This document shows, piece by piece, positions 56,156 through 63,018 of a stretch of 64,000 bases of DNA (within the stretch, counting starts at the first letter, position 1; the number at the start of each line of letters is the position of its first letter). Below the pieces are notes generated by a model, which was not told the origin of the DNA, ran no database searches, and worked only from the letters and a program-made list of their open reading frames with translations. The stretch lies in the NCBI RefSeq assembly GCF_037976825.1, contig NZ_CP150269.1:4911501-4975500 (forward strand), given 5' to 3'. The position numbers and the translations under genes were made by a program. The stretch comes from Paenibacillus sp. FSL K6-1330 (GTDB lineage Bacteria; Bacillota; Bacilli; Paenibacillales; Paenibacillaceae).

Positions 56156-56224
56156 ATTAGTGATGCTCTGATAGACGGTTAAAACGATGATTCATGACAA
56201 GTCATGAAAGCCGATTCTCGCTTC

Positions 56225-56276
56225 AAAAAAACAGGACCGCCCTAAAAAGAGGCCATGCCTCTTTAGGACGGTCTGT
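56225..56276 (-). terminator. Terminator of the yjcZ-type gene
   Basis: 20-base imperfect stem (56231-56253 / 56257-56276, loop CAT) with a G:U pair only in the minus-strand RNA, followed by seven T on the minus strand; 68 bases after the YjcZ stop. Confidence 0.8.
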
Positions 56277-56344
56277 CGTTGTGACTGCTCATGGTGCTCG
56301 GTATCACTTATTGATTCAATTGGTTTGTTCACTCAAGAGATGGA

Positions 56345-56452
56345 TTAGATAAATGCGCGAGTAATGATCACCAACAAGATGAATAATACCAAAATAGCAC
56401 CTACAGAAGAGCCATATCCATAGCCACCATAACCTTCTCCTACTCCGCTCAC
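56345..56452 (-). CDS. YjcZ-family sporulation membrane peptide
   Basis: 35 residues: MSGVGEGYGGYGYGSSVG followed by one TM helix AILVLFILLVIITRAFI. The glycine/tyrosine-rich head plus single helix is the YjcZ/YczN signature of Bacillales, made during sporulation. GTG 56452 lies 7 bases from AAGGAGG; the open frame upstream to 56635 crosses another gene's terminator and is non-coding. Confidence 0.85.
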   Translation of the reverse strand: MSGVGEGYGGYGYGSSVGAILVLFILLVIITRAFI

Positions 56453-56602
56453 ATGAATCCCTCCTTTTTTGAACATACCACATGTTATGTTGGTTCCGCT
56501 CAAATGAACTGGGCTGCCGCCTGTTCGGGTTAAGAATAATGAATCAGCCCATGCTTTGGAATCTGCCGGATTTGGATTGAACATTTCCTTTGATTCCGAT
56601 AT

Positions 56603-56639
56603 GAAAAAGGCGTGGTTTAACCGTCGTTCCACCACGCCT
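56603..56639 (-). terminator. Terminator of the orphan HTH gene
   Basis: aggcgtggt (56608-56616) / accacgcct (56631-56639) with TTTTTC following on the minus strand; 18 bases after the HTH gene stop. Confidence 0.82.
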
Positions 56640-56657
56640 CATGCGATCACTAATTGT

Positions 56658-56912
56658 CTATACCTGCGAAAGTTGTTCTTTTTCATCCCGATCGGTCTCA
56701 GGATCTGAATATACAATTTTTCTGCGGCGATCGACCAAACCTTCCTCGCCCAACTCACGGTATTTGCGCATCCACACTTTCAGCCGTCCGATATCTGATA
56801 TTTGTAAGGCGGATGCCACTTCTTTCTTAGTCATACCTTCCAGCCGCATGGCGACTGCCTTTTTCTTCGTTTCGAAACTGTAATGATGGAATGTCTGTCC
56901 CTTTTTCGCCAT
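56658..56912 (-). CDS. Orphan transposase OrfA-like helix-turn-helix protein
   Basis: 84 residues from ATG 56912, AGAGGTGATAATC upstream. HTH_23/IS3 OrfA-like domain (YSFETKKKAVAMRLEGMTKKEVASALQISDIGRLKVWMRKYRELG) with a basic tail EEGLVDRRRKIVY. No OrfB/DDE domain, inverted repeats or target duplication are seen nearby, and it has its own ribosome site and terminator, so it is either an IS3 remnant or a domesticated DNA-binding protein. Confidence 0.7.
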   Translation of the reverse strand: MAKKGQTFHHYSFETKKKAVAMRLEGMTKKEVASALQISDIGRLKVWMRKYRELGEEGLVDRRRKIVYSDPETDRDEKEQLSQV

Positions 56913-57043
56913 GATTATCACCTCTTTACTACCTTTATCGGCTATCATCGACCTTCTTTCAATACCTAGGGCCTATTCCGACATGCGCATGCTTTCAAGG
57001 TCTATAGAACCGATGGTATTTCTACCTAAATAAATCCATGTTA

Positions 57044-57052
57044 TGGTATAAT
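57044..57052 (+). promoter_or_regulatory. Extended -10 promoter of the TPR gene
   Basis: TGGTATAAT (TG at 57044-57045, hexamer 57047-57052), about 38 bases before the TTG start; no clear -35. Confidence 0.6.
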
Positions 57053-57090
57053 TTGTGTTACAACTTTACATAGAAATTGAGGGATCTCTT

Positions 57091-57762
57091 TTGTTTAAAC
57101 TCATCATTTTTGGATTTCTGTTCTACATCTTCGGTAATCCGATTACGGCGATCCTGGTGCTGCTTCTCATCGTGTATGTGCTGGATCGCCGTTTTGTCGG
57201 GGTATTTCCCAGTTTGACAAAGCCAATCAAACGTGCACGGAATATTTCCAAGCTGCGCAGACAGATTGCAGTTAGTCCCAGCGACGTTTCATCAAGACAC
57301 GAGCTTGCCAGATTACTCTTGGAGCGCCGTAAGTATGGGGAAGCCCTGAAGCTGTTGGAATCCATAGCATCCAGTCTAGAGGACTCCGCCGAATTCTGGG
57401 ACGATATTGGAAATGCACGCCTGCATACCGGCAGCATCACACAAGGGGAAGCGAATATTATGCGTGCCCTTGAGATTAATCCGAGGGTCAAATATGGCCG
57501 GCCTTTTCTTCGGCTTGCTGATGCATTTCGGGATTCGGATCGGGAGAAGGCGTTCCATTATTTGGAACAGTTCCATTCCATTCACTCTTCCTCCAGCGAA
57601 GCCTTTTATTTGCTTGGTTATATGTATCAATCGCTTGGAAGGACTGAGGATGCCAAAAAGTCCTATCAGGAATCGCTGGATGTGTATCGGTCACTGCCGA
57701 AATACAAAAAACGGCAAGAACGTAAATGGGCGGTGCGAAGTTTTTTTAGGAAATTATTATAA
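57091..57762 (+). CDS. Membrane-anchored tetratricopeptide repeat protein
   Basis: 223 residues. TTG 57091 follows GAGGG by 7 bases and lies beyond the promoter, whereas the GTG at 57055 would sit at the transcription start. N-terminal hydrophobic hairpin (FKLIIFGFLFYIFGNPITAILVLLLIVYVL, about 2-31), then helical pairs of TPR type (SSRHELARLLLERRKYGEALKLLES, AEFWDDIGNARLHTGSITQGEANIMRALEINP, SEAFYLLGYMYQSLGRTEDAKKSYQESL). Likely a cytoplasmic-face scaffold; partner unknown. Followed by a terminator. Confidence 0.85.
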   Translation: MFKLIIFGFLFYIFGNPITAILVLLLIVYVLDRRFVGVFPSLTKPIKRARNISKLRRQIAVSPSDVSSRHELARLLLERRKYGEALKLLESIASSLEDSAEFWDDIGNARLHTGSITQGEANIMRALEINPRVKYGRPFLRLADAFRDSDREKAFHYLEQFHSIHSSSSEAFYLLGYMYQSLGRTEDAKKSYQESLDVYRSLPKYKKRQERKWAVRSFFRKLL

Positions 57763-57786
57763 ATCATAAGTGATTATATATAAACC

Positions 57787-57832
57787 AAAGGGCGTCCACG
57801 CGGTCAAGAGACCATGGGACACCCTTTTTTTG
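57787..57832 (+). terminator. Terminator of the TPR gene
   Basis: aaaggg-c-gtcc...gtc / gac...ggac-a-cccttt (57787-57827) with an AAGA loop and eight T; 25 bases after the stop. Confidence 0.82.
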
Positions 57833-57845
57833 ATCATTCGGTTTT

Positions 57846-58481
57846 CTATGCAAGTGGCTTGTACCCAAGTCGATTTAATTGTTCCGCGATCACCCGGTAC
57901 CCTCGGCCATTCGGGTGTAAACCGTCCACCGACATCAGTTCTTTCTCTCGGCCAGAAAATTGTGTGTAAATATCAGCTACGCGAAAATAGCCGTCGCTTA
58001 ACCCCATCAAATGCCGATTGAACCGAATCACGTATTCCGTCGCCTCCGTCCAGGCCGGATATGGATTATACAGACCGATAGCGCGAATATAATAAGGTTT
58101 GCTGACTGGTGACTTTATTTTTCGGATATGTTTGACGATATTAGCCACATGATTCTGACATCGATACAAGGCAGCGTCCAGCACCTCCCGATTCGGTCGA
58201 CCTCCCGTGGACTTTACCGCACGTATCAAGTCATTGCCTCCGATCGATATCGTGATGATCTGGGCCTGCTGCAGATGATAGCGAAACGTAGGAAGCTGAA
58301 CTACCCGATCGTATAACTCATCCGAGGTTAATCCGTTGACCCCGAGATTCTCATGGGCCACGAACTGGCGAAGCTTCTCCTCCGCCATCCGACGGTATAA
58401 CGGAACAAAACCGCTGCCAGGCATCGCCCCAAACCCAAAGGTCAAGGAATCGCCGACAGCGGTATAATGGTACACCAACAT
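57846..58481 (-). CDS. SGNH/GDSL-family esterase or lipase
   Basis: 211 residues. Block I YTAVGDSLTFGFGAMPGSGF (nucleophile Ser), block II Gly in NLGVNGLTSDEL, block III SIGGNDLIRAV (Asn oxyanion), block V SVDGLHPNGRGYRVIAE (Asp and His) are all present, so it should be active. No signal peptide, so intracellular or leaderless. ATG 58481 lies close to GGGGGTG. Convergent with the TPR gene; substrate unknown. Confidence 0.9.
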   Translation of the reverse strand: MLVYHYTAVGDSLTFGFGAMPGSGFVPLYRRMAEEKLRQFVAHENLGVNGLTSDELYDRVVQLPTFRYHLQQAQIITISIGGNDLIRAVKSTGGRPNREVLDAALYRCQNHVANIVKHIRKIKSPVSKPYYIRAIGLYNPYPAWTEATEYVIRFNRHLMGLSDGYFRVADIYTQFSGREKELMSVDGLHPNGRGYRVIAEQLNRLGYKPLA

Positions 58482-58609
58482 GTTCACCCCCTGCCCCGCT
58501 CGTTACGACATTATATGAGGAATGCCGCCATTGCGAAACGGGTTTATTGTCTTGAATGGCAATTTTAATTACACTCCAAGACGGCAAACATGCTTGTAAT
58601 CTGAATAGC

Positions 58610-59041
58610 TTATTCTTCGGACTCCTCCACCTCGTAGATGCAGCGGAATCTTTCAACGCCCGGATACTTCTCTCCCAAGCTGTATACCTCAAAGCCGATA
58701 CTGCGATAGAAGTTTACGGCTTCTTCGTCCGTTTCCGCAATCACTCGGGCCGGTTTAGGCTGAACCTCAAGGAGCAGCTCCAAAATCAATCCGCGACCAT
58801 ATCCCTTTCCCCGATTCTCCGGAAGAACGGCAAGATGCCGAATGGTAAGCTCGTCCTGATCGATATCAAAACCGATGACTCCTAAGAGAAGCCCATCCTC
58901 TTCATATCCAAACAACCGGCTGCGGCCCGTCTGATAAGAAGCTGCAGCCTGATCCACCGCTTCCGGATCCGGAAATACCGAGTAACTGAGCAGTTCCTTT
59001 ACTTCGGGTTGTATCGCTTGCACCGTTATATCTTTAAGCAT
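58610..59041 (-). CDS. GNAT-family N-acetyltransferase
   Basis: 143 residues from ATG 59041 (GGAG 6 bases upstream). Acetyl-CoA site IRHLAVLPENRGKGYGRGLILELL (the R/QxxGxG/A loop) and the C-terminal EAVNFYRSIGFEVYSLGEKY. The acceptor is not deducible. Follows the MarR gene by 30 bases, so the two likely form a unit. Confidence 0.88.
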   Translation of the reverse strand: MLKDITVQAIQPEVKELLSYSVFPDPEAVDQAAASYQTGRSRLFGYEEDGLLLGVIGFDIDQDELTIRHLAVLPENRGKGYGRGLILELLLEVQPKPARVIAETDEEAVNFYRSIGFEVYSLGEKYPGVERFRCIYEVEESEE

Positions 59042-59071
59042 ACTTATCTCCAATCTAAAACTTGTATAGGT

Positions 59072-59521
59072 CTACAACATCTTCTCTGCACTGATTCCCA
59101 GCTTGCGCAGCAGCATCGCCGCCTGCGCTCTCTCGTCCTCCGACAAACCGCTAAGCACCTTAACCATCAATTCCTGATGCTGAGGAAAAATGGCTTCGAA
59201 GAATTCTTGTCCCTCTGCGGTAAGCTCAGCATAAATAACGCGGCGGTCCTCAGCGGAAGCCCGGCGAACCAGCAGGTTTTTCTTTTGAAGCTTATCCACC
59301 ACATATGTAATGTTACCGCTGGAGATGAGCACCTTCTCCCCAATTTTCTGCAGCGGCTGCGGTCCTTTGTGATAGAGTACGTCCAATACACCGAATTCGG
59401 TGGAGTTCAATCCGTGACTATTGATGCTGCGATTCGAATGTGTCATAACTGCGTTATAAGCTCTGGCAAGGACAACCAGCAAATGTAACGGGGTATCCTC
59501 GTGTTCTTGAATATCCGACAT
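59072..59521 (-). CDS. MarR-family transcriptional regulator
   Basis: 149 residues with dimerising helices and a winged HTH (GLNSTEFGVLDVLYHKGPQPLQKIGEKVLISSGNITYVVDKLQKKNLLVRRASAEDRRVIYAELTAEG). The ASAEDRR wing is typical of the OhrR/HosA-like subset, but no N-terminal peroxide-sensing Cys is present. CGGAGGG precedes ATG 59521. Probably controls itself and the GNAT gene. Confidence 0.88.
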   Translation of the reverse strand: MSDIQEHEDTPLHLLVVLARAYNAVMTHSNRSINSHGLNSTEFGVLDVLYHKGPQPLQKIGEKVLISSGNITYVVDKLQKKNLLVRRASAEDRRVIYAELTAEGQEFFEAIFPQHQELMVKVLSGLSEDERAQAAMLLRKLGISAEKML

Positions 59522-59570
59522 ATTTCACCCTCCGAGAGATATCATGTTATTAAGGTTAATGAACGCCGGA

Positions 59571-60287
59571 TCAACTGTCAAATGTATTCTTTGCTTCTAT
59601 GCTCCCGGAATGCAGTATCCGTACCGTTCCATCCTGGCAGCCTATGATCGCTTGGTCGGCCATACCGATAAACAGCCCATGTTCAACCACGCCCGGAATG
59701 ACGCCTAGCTGGGAGCTCAATTCCTCTGGGTGGGCAATATGCTGAAACCGGCAATCAGCAATATAATTCCCGTTATCCGTAACATAAAACCCTTCATCTT
59801 GCTTACAACGGATTTGCACCGTACAGCCAAGCTGGGCCAGTGACCGAACTGTCCACTCATAAGCAAAAGGGACAATCTCAACCGGCAGCGGAAAAGCGCC
59901 GAGTTGAGCTACGGCTTTCGCTTCATCTGCTACAATCACAAGCCGTTCGCTGTGAAAAGCAGTGATCTTCTCGCGGAGAAGCGCTCCGCCCCCTCCCTTG
60001 ATTAACCGCAGCTGGTCGTCCAGCTCATCAGCCCCGTCAATCGTCAGATCCAAGCGATCGATCTGATGTATGGGCGTCAGGGATATTCCTTGTTCCATCG
60101 CCAGCTTCTCCGAAGCTTCAGAGGTAGCCACGGCCTGGATCGAGAGTCCGGATCGGACCATCTCGCCGATTTTGAGAATGGCGTAATAAGCGGTTGAGCC
60201 TGTGCCCAGCCCAATCTTCATTCCATCCTGCACATACTTGGCGGCATGCTCTGCCGCCATTTTCTTCATATAATATTCACTCGTCAT
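59571..60287 (-). CDS. rpiA: Ribose-5-phosphate isomerase A
   Basis: Pentose phosphate enzyme. 238 residues: KIGLGTGSTAYYAILKIGE, ATSEASEKLA, IDGADELDDQLRLIKGGGGALLREKI (Asp, Glu and Lys of the active site) and NGNYIADCRF. AGAGGGG lies 6 bases before ATG 60287. Upstream of marR by 49 bases, possibly co-transcribed. Confidence 0.94.
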   Translation of the reverse strand: MTSEYYMKKMAAEHAAKYVQDGMKIGLGTGSTAYYAILKIGEMVRSGLSIQAVATSEASEKLAMEQGISLTPIHQIDRLDLTIDGADELDDQLRLIKGGGGALLREKITAFHSERLVIVADEAKAVAQLGAFPLPVEIVPFAYEWTVRSLAQLGCTVQIRCKQDEGFYVTDNGNYIADCRFQHIAHPEELSSQLGVIPGVVEHGLFIGMADQAIIGCQDGTVRILHSGSIEAKNTFDS

Positions 60288-60320
60288 GTGAACCCCTCTT
60301 TCGTCTTAAGCTGAATCAAA

Positions 60321-60329
60321 TGCTATAAT
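60321..60329 (+). promoter_or_regulatory. Extended -10 promoter of the 65-residue gene
   Basis: TGCTATAAT with hexamer 60324-60329, about 45 bases before the start codon; -35 not clear. Confidence 0.55.
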
Positions 60330-60374
60330 ATGGGGTAAATTGATGGATTTCATACCAAACGAAAGGATTATACC

Positions 60375-60572
60375 ATGCGAACAGAGAACCAGATCAAATC
60401 CAAGATCAATGAACTTACGATGCAGAAGAAAAAGCTGCAAACCCGCTTGGCTGCTCTCGAAGAGAACAGTCCGGAGCGAGCCTCCCTTCTCAATCAGGAA
60501 GCCCGCCTCGACGATATGATCACGTTGCTGGAATGGGTACTGTTTGAGCCAAGCGGATCCTATCATATGTAA
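60375..60572 (+). CDS. 65-residue coiled-coil protein of unknown function
   Basis: AAAGGAT lies 6 bases before ATG 60375. The product is almost entirely alpha-helical and charged (NQIKSKINELTMQKKKLQTR, LAALEENSPERASLLNQEAR, LDDMITLLEWVLFEP) with heptad-like Leu/Ile spacing, so a short dimeric coiled coil is likely. Own promoter and terminator. No family recognised. Confidence 0.72.
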   Translation: MRTENQIKSKINELTMQKKKLQTRLAALEENSPERASLLNQEARLDDMITLLEWVLFEPSGSYHM

Positions 60573-60587
60573 AGCCGACTGACAAAC

Positions 60588-60617
60588 GTCAGGGGCGCTA
60601 ACTGCGCCCCTGACTTT
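60588..60617 (+). terminator. Terminator of the 65-residue gene
   Basis: Perfect 11-base stem gtcaggggcgc (60588-60598) / gcgcccctgac (60604-60614), 5-base loop, then only TTT-C-A-TT. Confidence 0.75.
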
Positions 60618-60740
60618 CATTAAGATTACAGAATTTATAATTTTTCAGCGGAGCTGAACAATTCTATAATCGCAAAAACCTACCTTTGAATCCGGTCGCT
60701 CATCCTTGAAAGGCCTCGATAGAGGTTTGTTTTTGGGGGT

Positions 60741-60792
60741 CCCTGCAAAGTATTTGGAATAAGCATCGAAGCATAGGCTCCACTTTGTGGGG
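60741..60792 (+). ncRNA. Candidate structured RNA or intergenic repeat element
   Basis: ccctgcaaagt (60741-60751) and actttgtgggg (60782-60792) form an 11-base helix that is complete only in plus-strand RNA (two G:U pairs), closing a 30-base loop with a direct AGCAT repeat and followed by TTATTTTAT. A smaller stem cctc-gata-gagg plus GTTTTT precedes it (60713-60732). It is not a terminator of the minus-strand macrodomain gene that ends at 60798. Confidence 0.4.
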
Positions 60793-60797
60793 TTATT

Positions 60798-61373
60798 TTA
60801 TATTTGCGCCTCCTTCTCCTGTGTGTACTGCTCAAGCCAATGGACATAGAGCTCTTCATTATCAGGAGAAAAACAAACGAAGTCAATCCGATCCAGGCGG
60901 TTATCCGGCAAATCTTCCTCAAGCAGCTTCGTAACCGCCTTTAACGCAACATCACATGCCGGAGCCTTAGGATACTCATAGATACCCGTGCTTATATTAG
61001 GAAAGGCGATGCTTCTGGCACCCACCTCGATTGCAAGCAAGAGACTGTTGCGGTAGCATTCCGCCAGCGTATGCTCCTCCCGCCGTCCACCGCCCTCCCA
61101 TATCGGGCCGACCGTATGAATGATATGCTGGGCAGGCAGCCGACCTGCACCGGTAATCACGGCATTGCCTGGCGGGCAGCCGCCTTGCTGCTTGCGAATT
61201 TCCATGCACTGCTCCATGATCTCCGGGCCGCCGGCGCTGTGAATTGCGCCGTCCACGCCTTTTCCACCCAGCAGTCCCGAATTTGCAGCATTGACGATAA
61301 TGTCGCCCGTCCATGTCGTAATATCGCCTATAAAGACGGAGACCGATGTCCTTCCGATTATAAATGTTTTCAT
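60798..61373 (-). CDS. Macrodomain protein (O-acetyl-ADP-ribose deacetylase type)
   Basis: 191 residues. GDITTWTGDIIVNAANSGLLGGKGVDGAIHSAGG holds the ADP-ribose-binding Asp/Asn pair; HTVGPIWEGGG and IAFPNISTGIYEYPKAPA are the distal loops. This is the MacroD/YmdB layout. GAAAGGAGA precedes ATG 61373. Likely removes ADP-ribose or hydrolyses O-acetyl-ADP-ribose in the cytoplasm. It stands alone; no sirtuin or ADP-ribosyltransferase partner is adjacent. Confidence 0.9.
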   Translation of the reverse strand: MKTFIIGRTSVSVFIGDITTWTGDIIVNAANSGLLGGKGVDGAIHSAGGPEIMEQCMEIRKQQGGCPPGNAVITGAGRLPAQHIIHTVGPIWEGGGRREEHTLAECYRNSLLLAIEVGARSIAFPNISTGIYEYPKAPACDVALKAVTKLLEEDLPDNRLDRIDFVCFSPDNEELYVHWLEQYTQEKEAQI

Positions 61374-61442
61374 TTCGGAAAATCTCCTTTCGGTCTTTTA
61401 TTTCTCTATTACCCCGCAAGTGGGTGGATTGACCCTGTTTGC

Positions 61443-61874
61443 CTATTCTGTTCTGGGCTTTTTTTTCGCAGCTGCAGACAGTCGATCGGTCAAACTCTTC
61501 TCTTCCGCTCCTTGCAGCGCTTCCTCCACCGTACGGTAGAACATCAGCGTGCCGGTATCCCTGGCCTTCGTCAAATGATGAAGAAACACATTGCCAGCTT
61601 GCTCCAGCTTCAAATCCTCCGACTCATTCTTGACCCGGCAAAGATATACCTTCATCATGCCTTGTGGATCGCGAAATTCCATGACGCCGATGGGACTCAT
61701 CGATCTTTTGTCCTCCTCCGTGAACTGAGGCGTCATATAAACGGTATATTCCGAAGCAGGCGGAGGAATGTATGCTTCCCGTTTTTTATCCGCAATTAAT
61801 TTGGAATTCATGAATGCGATGTAACCCGCCGCCGCGAACAATAGAATGCAGGCAGCAATTGCGATATTGAACAT
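61443..61874 (-). CDS. Single-pass membrane protein of unknown function
   Basis: 143 residues from ATG 61874 (AAGGAGAG upstream; the earlier start at 61904 lacks a site). N-terminal TM helix (FNIAIAACILLFAAAGYIAFM, about 2-22), then a soluble alpha/beta domain (SEYTVYMTPQFTEEDKRSMS, IGVMEFRDPQGMMKVYLCRV, DTGTLMFYRTVEEALQGAEE) and a basic tail KKKPRTE. No family recognised. Confidence 0.72.
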   Translation of the reverse strand: MFNIAIAACILLFAAAGYIAFMNSKLIADKKREAYIPPPASEYTVYMTPQFTEEDKRSMSPIGVMEFRDPQGMMKVYLCRVKNESEDLKLEQAGNVFLHHLTKARDTGTLMFYRTVEEALQGAEEKSLTDRLSAAAKKKPRTE

Positions 61875-61930
61875 GTATGTCTCTCCTTGTATATAATCAT
61901 CCATCAGGCATTAACCTAAAGAGTTCTTCT

Positions 61931-62554
61931 CTATAAAAACACCCGTAATAACGCAATAATCAGCAAATGCAGAGGATAAAATGAACGCCATACCCAGCGG
62001 CTCACCCGGATAGACTCCAGCTTCCTCCATATATGCGGGCCATAGGCTATCGCAGCCGTCGGGATGACACTCCACATCTGCAGCTCCCAGTTATTAAGGA
62101 ACCAGAATAACAGGTTCAACACAATATGAAGCGGAACAAGCCAGCTGGCCTGGGCATATCGGAAAATCAAGATCAACAGCAGGCCGTAAGCTCCGTAATC
62201 AAACGGAAATTCGCTCATTAGCGCACAGGCGGCAACAACAATCATCCATGAAAACAGCTGGGAATCCGATCGTTCCAGCACATACAAAACGATGGCTCCA
62301 GCTACCAGGGTAATGACTACATTCAACCCTTTAAGATCCAGCGCAAGCTGATAGGGAATTTGGGAGATTGCCGCAATGACGGCCAGTCGAATGATATACT
62401 TGGGTCTCGAAGAAGTGTAGCGGTGCCCCTGAACGAGAGCATAGACGTAGATTGGGAAAGCAATGCGGCCGATGATTCTCCAAATCTCCTGATGCGGAAA
62501 AAACACAAGTCCTACATGATCAATCAGCATCGTCAGCATGGCGATCCACTGCAT
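61931..62554 (-). CDS. TraX-family polytopic membrane protein
   Basis: 207 residues with about seven hydrophobic helices. MQWIAMLTMLIDHVGLVFFP with the conserved His-Asp region, RIIGRIAFPIYVYALVQGH and the C-terminal YPLHLLIIALLRVFL match the TraX/acyltransferase-like family (F-pilin acetylase homologues). ATG 62554 follows GAGGAGGGGG. No conjugation genes are nearby; an acyl- or acetyl-transfer role on a surface glycan or lipid is only a possibility. Confidence 0.82.
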   Translation of the reverse strand: MQWIAMLTMLIDHVGLVFFPHQEIWRIIGRIAFPIYVYALVQGHRYTSSRPKYIIRLAVIAAISQIPYQLALDLKGLNVVITLVAGAIVLYVLERSDSQLFSWMIVVAACALMSEFPFDYGAYGLLLILIFRYAQASWLVPLHIVLNLLFWFLNNWELQMWSVIPTAAIAYGPHIWRKLESIRVSRWVWRSFYPLHLLIIALLRVFL

Positions 62555-62773
62555 GATAACCCCCTCCTCGCACTCGAAGATGTTGAATCTATATGTACTT
62601 GAAATCGATATATCTATTATGGGTTGCAACACTGGGACTTGCAAGCGAAGAAACATGAAAGAACTGGATATCCGGCATCCATGTCCAATATCCTCTATAA
62701 TAAGAACAACAGCAACTTGAGAAGGAAAAGCGCTTGTTTGGATCAACATGATACAGATGGAGGTGACGGCCGT

Positions 62774-62947
62774 ATGGAAAAGAAAAAGAACAACATGGCC
62801 CTTGGGATAAGCATGGGGATCGGCGTTGGCGTAGCCCTTGGCGTTGCCATGGATAATATCGCTATCGGCATAACGATCGGTGCCGCCATCGGCATTTCGT
62901 TTGGCTCAACCATGTCAAGCGATAACAAGAAGCCCCCTAATGAATAA
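62774..62947 (+). CDS. 57-residue glycine-rich membrane peptide
   Basis: ATG 62774 is 10 bases from GGAGG. After MEKKKNNMA it has two Gly/Ile/Ala-rich hydrophobic stretches (LGISMGIGVGVALGVAMD and IAIGITIGAAIGISFG), then a polar tail SSDNKKPPNE. The GxxxG-type spacing suggests a tight helical hairpin. Divergent from the TraX-like gene. Function unknown. Confidence 0.7.
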   Translation: MEKKKNNMALGISMGIGVGVALGVAMDNIAIGITIGAAIGISFGSTMSSDNKKPPNE

Positions 62948-62974
62948 ACAGAACTTCAAATAACAGTAAATAGA

Positions 62975-62996
62975 CCACCCGATTCTTGCCGGGTGG
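62975..62996. terminator. Short hairpin between convergent genes
   Basis: ccacccg (62975-62981) / cgggtgg (62990-62996), loop of 8 bases, with weak T-runs on either side; probably a bidirectional terminator. Confidence 0.5.
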
Positions 62997-63018
62997 CCTG
63001 TTTGGCGTTCGTTTCCCT

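Noticed and set aside
60306..60620. 104-codon minus-strand frame opposite the 65-residue gene
   Set aside because: It covers the plus-strand gene's promoter, ribosome site and terminator and has no start signals of its own.
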